Assembly (NCBI GenBank): GCA_035341665.1
Contig: DAOQVR010000003.1
Span: 310,001 to 374,000, forward strand
Length of the DNA: 64,000 nucleotides
DNA from: DAOQVR01 sp035341665
Lineage (GTDB): Bacteria > Chloroflexota > Anaerolineae > JAAYZQ01
Reading direction: 5' to 3'
Made by a program: the position numbers and the translations under genes. Each line of letters begins with the position of its first letter. Position 1 is the stretch's first letter. Below the pieces are notes generated by a model that was given only the letters and a program-made list of their open reading frames with translations, had not been told where the DNA came from and ran no database searches. Of this stretch, positions 61,016 to 64,000 are shown in pieces.

Positions 61016-64000
61016 ATGCCCCAGTCCGGCCGGACGTTTCGCATCTTTGTCTCCTCCACCTTCAGCGACTTGGTCGCCGAGCGCAACGCGCTGCAGGAGC
61101 GCGTATTCCCCCGCCTGCGCGAGCTGGCCGTGGCCCACGGCTGCCGCCTTCAGGCGATTGACCTGCGCTGGGGAGTGAGCGAGGAAGCGGCGCTCGACCA
61201 GCAGACGATGAAGATCTGCGTGGGCGAGATCGAGCGCTGCCGCGCCGTTAGCCCGCGACCGAATTTCATCGTGCTGCTCGGTGACCGGTTCGGGTGGCGT
61301 CCCCTGCCGACAGCCATCCCCGCCGTCGAGTTCGAGGCACTGCTGCCGCACCTGGCCGAGCCGGAGCGCGCCCTGGCCTGCTGGCGCGAAGACCAGCCCG
61401 TGGACGCGCAGGGGTGGTACCGGCTGGACGAGAACGCTGCCCCACCCGAATACGTCCTGCTGCCGCGCCGACCTGGCTCGCGCTTCGTCGATTACTCGGC
61501 CTGGGAATCCCAGGTGGAGCGCCCGCTGGTTGCTGCGCTGGAGCGCGGCGCGCAGCGCGCCGGGCTAGGCGCTGAGGCACTGGAGAAGTACACACTGTCG
61601 GCCACCGGACAAGAGATCGTCAAGGGCGCCCTACGGGCGCAGGACGCGCGAGAGTGCGTTTTCTGTTACTTCCGCGAGATCGCAGGTATGCCCGTTGACA
61701 ACGCCAGCTGCGCCTTCCGTGACGCCGAGCCCGGGGCCGCCCAAGGGCAGGCCCAGCTCAAGGCGCGCCTCAAACAGCACTTGCCGGGCAGCGTGCATGA
61801 ATACACCGCCGCCTGGCGGGGCGACGGTCCCTCGCTGGACCACCTGGACGCGCTGTGCGCACAGGTCTACGGCGACCTCTCCAGGGTGATGCTGGCCGAA
61901 ATCGGGCACATCCAGGCGGTTGACCTGCTCGAAAAGGAGAGTGCCGCCCACCTGGACTTTGCGTCCACGCGCGCAGCGGGCTTTGTGGGCCGCACAAACC
62001 CCCTGAAGGCCATCGCTGACTATATCAGCCAGTGCCAGCCGCAACCCCTGACCATCTGCGGGCCGTCCGGCTCGGGCAAGTCCGCCCTGCTGGCCAAAGC
62101 AGTGCAGGAAGCCCAGCAGGCCTACACCCACGCGGCGGTTCTCGCGCGCTTTGTCGGCGCCACACCCGTCTCGTCCAGCGGGCGCGCGCTCCTGGAGGGC
62201 TTGTGTAGACAGATCACGCGCGAGTACTGAGGGGATGAAAGCGCCGTTCCCACCGCCTACCGGGAGCTGATCGAGGCCTTCCCCAAGTGCCTGGCGCTGG
62301 CCAGGGCCGAGAAACCGTTGATCCTCTTCCTGGATGCGCTCGACCAACTGGGCAGTGAGGACCGGGCACACGAGCTCGCCTGGCTGCCCATCACCCTGCC
62401 AGCGCATGTGCGCTTGGTACTCTCCACCCTGCCGGGGCAGGCATGGACGTCGCTGGTGGAGCGGGTACCCGGGAGCGCCCGGCTAGAAGTCAGGGCCATG
62501 CTCCCCTCCGAGGGTGCCGAGGTGCTGGGTGCCTGGCTTCGAGAGGCGGGTCGGGATCTGACCCCGCAGCAGCACGAGGATGTCCTGGCCAAGTTCGAGC
62601 GCAGCGGAGGGCTGCCGCTCTATCTCAAGCTGGCCTTTGAAGAGGCACGCCGCTGGCACAGCTACGACGATCTGCCGGCTCACTCCGATGACCAGCCGGG
62701 CGTTGGTGCGGACATCCCGGGCGTACTTCGCGACCTGTTCTGGCGGCTAGAGCAGGAGAGCAATCACGGTACGATCATGGTCACCTGTGCACTGGGTTAC
62801 CTGGCAGCTGCCAAGAACGGCCTGAGCGAGGATGAGCTGCTGGACGTGCTCTGGGCAGACCCTGCCGTGCAGGCTGATTTCTTTCGGCGCTCGCCCAGGT
62901 CGCCCCAGGAGCTCACGGCGCTGCCGGTGATCATGTGGTCGCGCCTCCACCTGGACATAGAGGCGTACCTGGCCTGGCGTCAGGCCGACGGCACGGAGTT
63001 GCTGGGCTTTCACCACCGCCAGCTGCAGGAAGCGGTGGAAGCGCGCTACTGCGGCACGCAGCAGAAACGCGCCCAGCACCAACACCTGGCCGAGTATTTC
63101 GGCAGTCCCGAGCGACCCTTCTGGCTGGATGTAGATCGGCGCGAACCTGACCGGCGCAAGGCCGCCGAGCTGGCCTACCAGCAGGCCTACGCCGGGCTGG
63201 CGACCGAGCTGCACGATACGCTGACCACGTTCGACTTCCTGAACGCCCGCCTTGTTGCTTCCGGGACGGAAGACCTGATCGGAGATTACGACTTGGCCCT
63301 GGTCTCTTCTCCCCCATCCCATCTCGTCGCGGGAGAGGAGGGTGAGGGCCTGCGCCTAATCCGGGACGGCCTGCGCCTCTCGGCGCACGTGCTGGCCCAG
63401 GATCCCGACCAGCTCCCGTGCCAGCTTCTTGGCCGGCTGCTGGGGATTGACCATTCGGAGGTCCGACGCCTGCTCGAGACGGCACGTGCCTTCAGACATC
63501 GCCCCTGGTTGCGGCCACTCACTCCCTGTCTGACGCCCCCCGGCGGTGCTGAGCTCAGCACCCTCATCACAGGCCACACCGCCACCAGCAACATTCATGC
63601 TGTGGCTCCACTTCCGGACGGCAAGCGAGTCCTGTCTGGCTCCTTCGACGGGACCCTGAAGCTGTGGGACTTGGAGACCGGCGCCGAGCTCCGTACCTTC
63701 ATCGGACACCAAAACCCAATATGGGCCGTGGCGGTTCTGGCGAACGGCAAGCAGGCCCTCGCGGCCTCCAGCGACGGCAGGCTCAAGCTATGGGACCTCG
63801 AGACCGGCGGGTGCCTGCGCACCTTCGTCGGGCCCAGAGAGCCGATATGGGACGTCGCCGTGCTGGCGGACGGCATGCGCGCCCTCTCGGCTTCCGCCGA
63901 CCGCACGCTCCAGCTGTGGGATCTAAGAACCGGCGCAGTACTCCGAACCTTCGTGGGTCACACGGGTTGGGTCAAGGCCGTCGCACTGCTGGCGGGCAGC
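61016..64000 (+). pseudogene. DUF4062 - STAND ATPase - WD40 protein C, with in-frame TGA, 3' partial
   Basis: A single frame from 61016 to the window end, 995 codons, interrupted once by TGA at 62228-62230. Before the stop: DUF4062 (F-R-I-F-V-S-S-T-F-S-D-L, I-D-L-R-W-G-V-S-E-E-A-A-L) and P-loop near 351 (G-P-S-G-S-G-K-S-A-L-L-A-K). After it: Walker B L-I-L-F-L-D-A-L-D-Q-L-G, the helical linker, and WD40 repeats from ~850 (L-K-L-W-D-L-E-T-G twice). Alignment by eye with protein B places the TGA inside a conserved stretch (L-C-R-Q-x...S-A/V-V-P). One substitution or a sequencing error explains it. AAGGAGG precedes the ATG. Confidence 0.85.

Noticed and set aside
62228..62230. Selenocysteine or genome-wide TGA reassignment
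   Set aside because: Many genes in the window end in TGA normally (e.g. the ATGA overlaps), the paralogue has no cysteine there, and no SECIS-like hairpin stands out.

Overview
The window reads as a chromosomal segment of a high-GC bacterium, most likely a member of the Chloroflexota. This placement is an inference. It rests on lipoprotein and secreted-protein style (acidic Pro/Ala/Glu linkers after the lipobox, proteins ending in an I-Y-L-P-L-V tail), on several giant DUF4062/STAND-ATPase/WD40 proteins, and on a T-box leader in front of trpS. No rRNA, tRNA or CRISPR array was seen.

Region 1 (1-24.8 kb, all + strand) is a long catabolic locus for inositols. It encodes three Gfo/Idh/MocA dehydrogenases (IolG type), a close match to Thermotoga scyllo-inosose 3-dehydrogenase (IolM), a creatininase-fold hydrolase (IolN type), a 5-keto-L-gluconate epimerase-like TIM barrel (IolO type), tagaturonate epimerase (UxaE), a PfkB kinase (KdgK type), KDPG aldolase, several further dehydrogenases, GalU and a GHMP kinase. 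Together these draw a route inositol -> inosose -> diketo-inositol -> 5-keto-gluconate -> tagaturonate -> fructuronate -> (KDG) -> KDPG -> pyruvate + glyceraldehyde-3-P. Mannonate dehydratase is not in the window and the fructuronate reductase can only be guessed. Interleaved are an ABC sugar importer whose binding protein is a whole-domain tandem duplication, and a corrinoid methyltransferase set (corrinoid protein, pterin-binding methyltransferase, two UroD-fold methyltransferases). The combination suggests demethylation of O-methyl-inositols before ring catabolism.

Region 2 (24.9-28.3 kb, - strand) is an accessory island of three toxin-antitoxin modules: UPF0175 with a truncated DUF3368 toxin, UPF0175 with an intact DUF3368 toxin, and AbiEi/AbiEii. 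A copy of the same ~75 bp palindrome-containing repeat lies upstream of each.

Region 3 (28.4-37.7 kb) is a cluster of exported proteins: an FGE/SUMF1-like protein, a long repeat fibre with a C-terminal S74-like chaperone domain, two small proteins with YLPLV tails, a kelch-repeat protein and a lipoprotein. It also holds two overlapping small HTH genes set in local direct and inverted repeats. Two of the secreted-protein genes share an identical 67 bp element upstream of their promoters.

Region 4 (37.7-52.4 kb, - strand, with a further copy at 61.0-64.0 kb, + strand) is a putative conflict/defence region. It holds three DUF4062-STAND-WD40 proteins, a fragment of a fourth, an AAA+ ATPase with tandem RyR domains, and several small proteins of unknown function. 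The copy at the right end carries one in-frame TGA and runs off the window.

Region 5 (53-61 kb) is mostly housekeeping: a zinc alcohol dehydrogenase, a DUF1801 protein, tsaD, a CsoR-type repressor, thioredoxin, and a tryptophan T-box leader followed by trpS, an AAA ATPase and trpB2.
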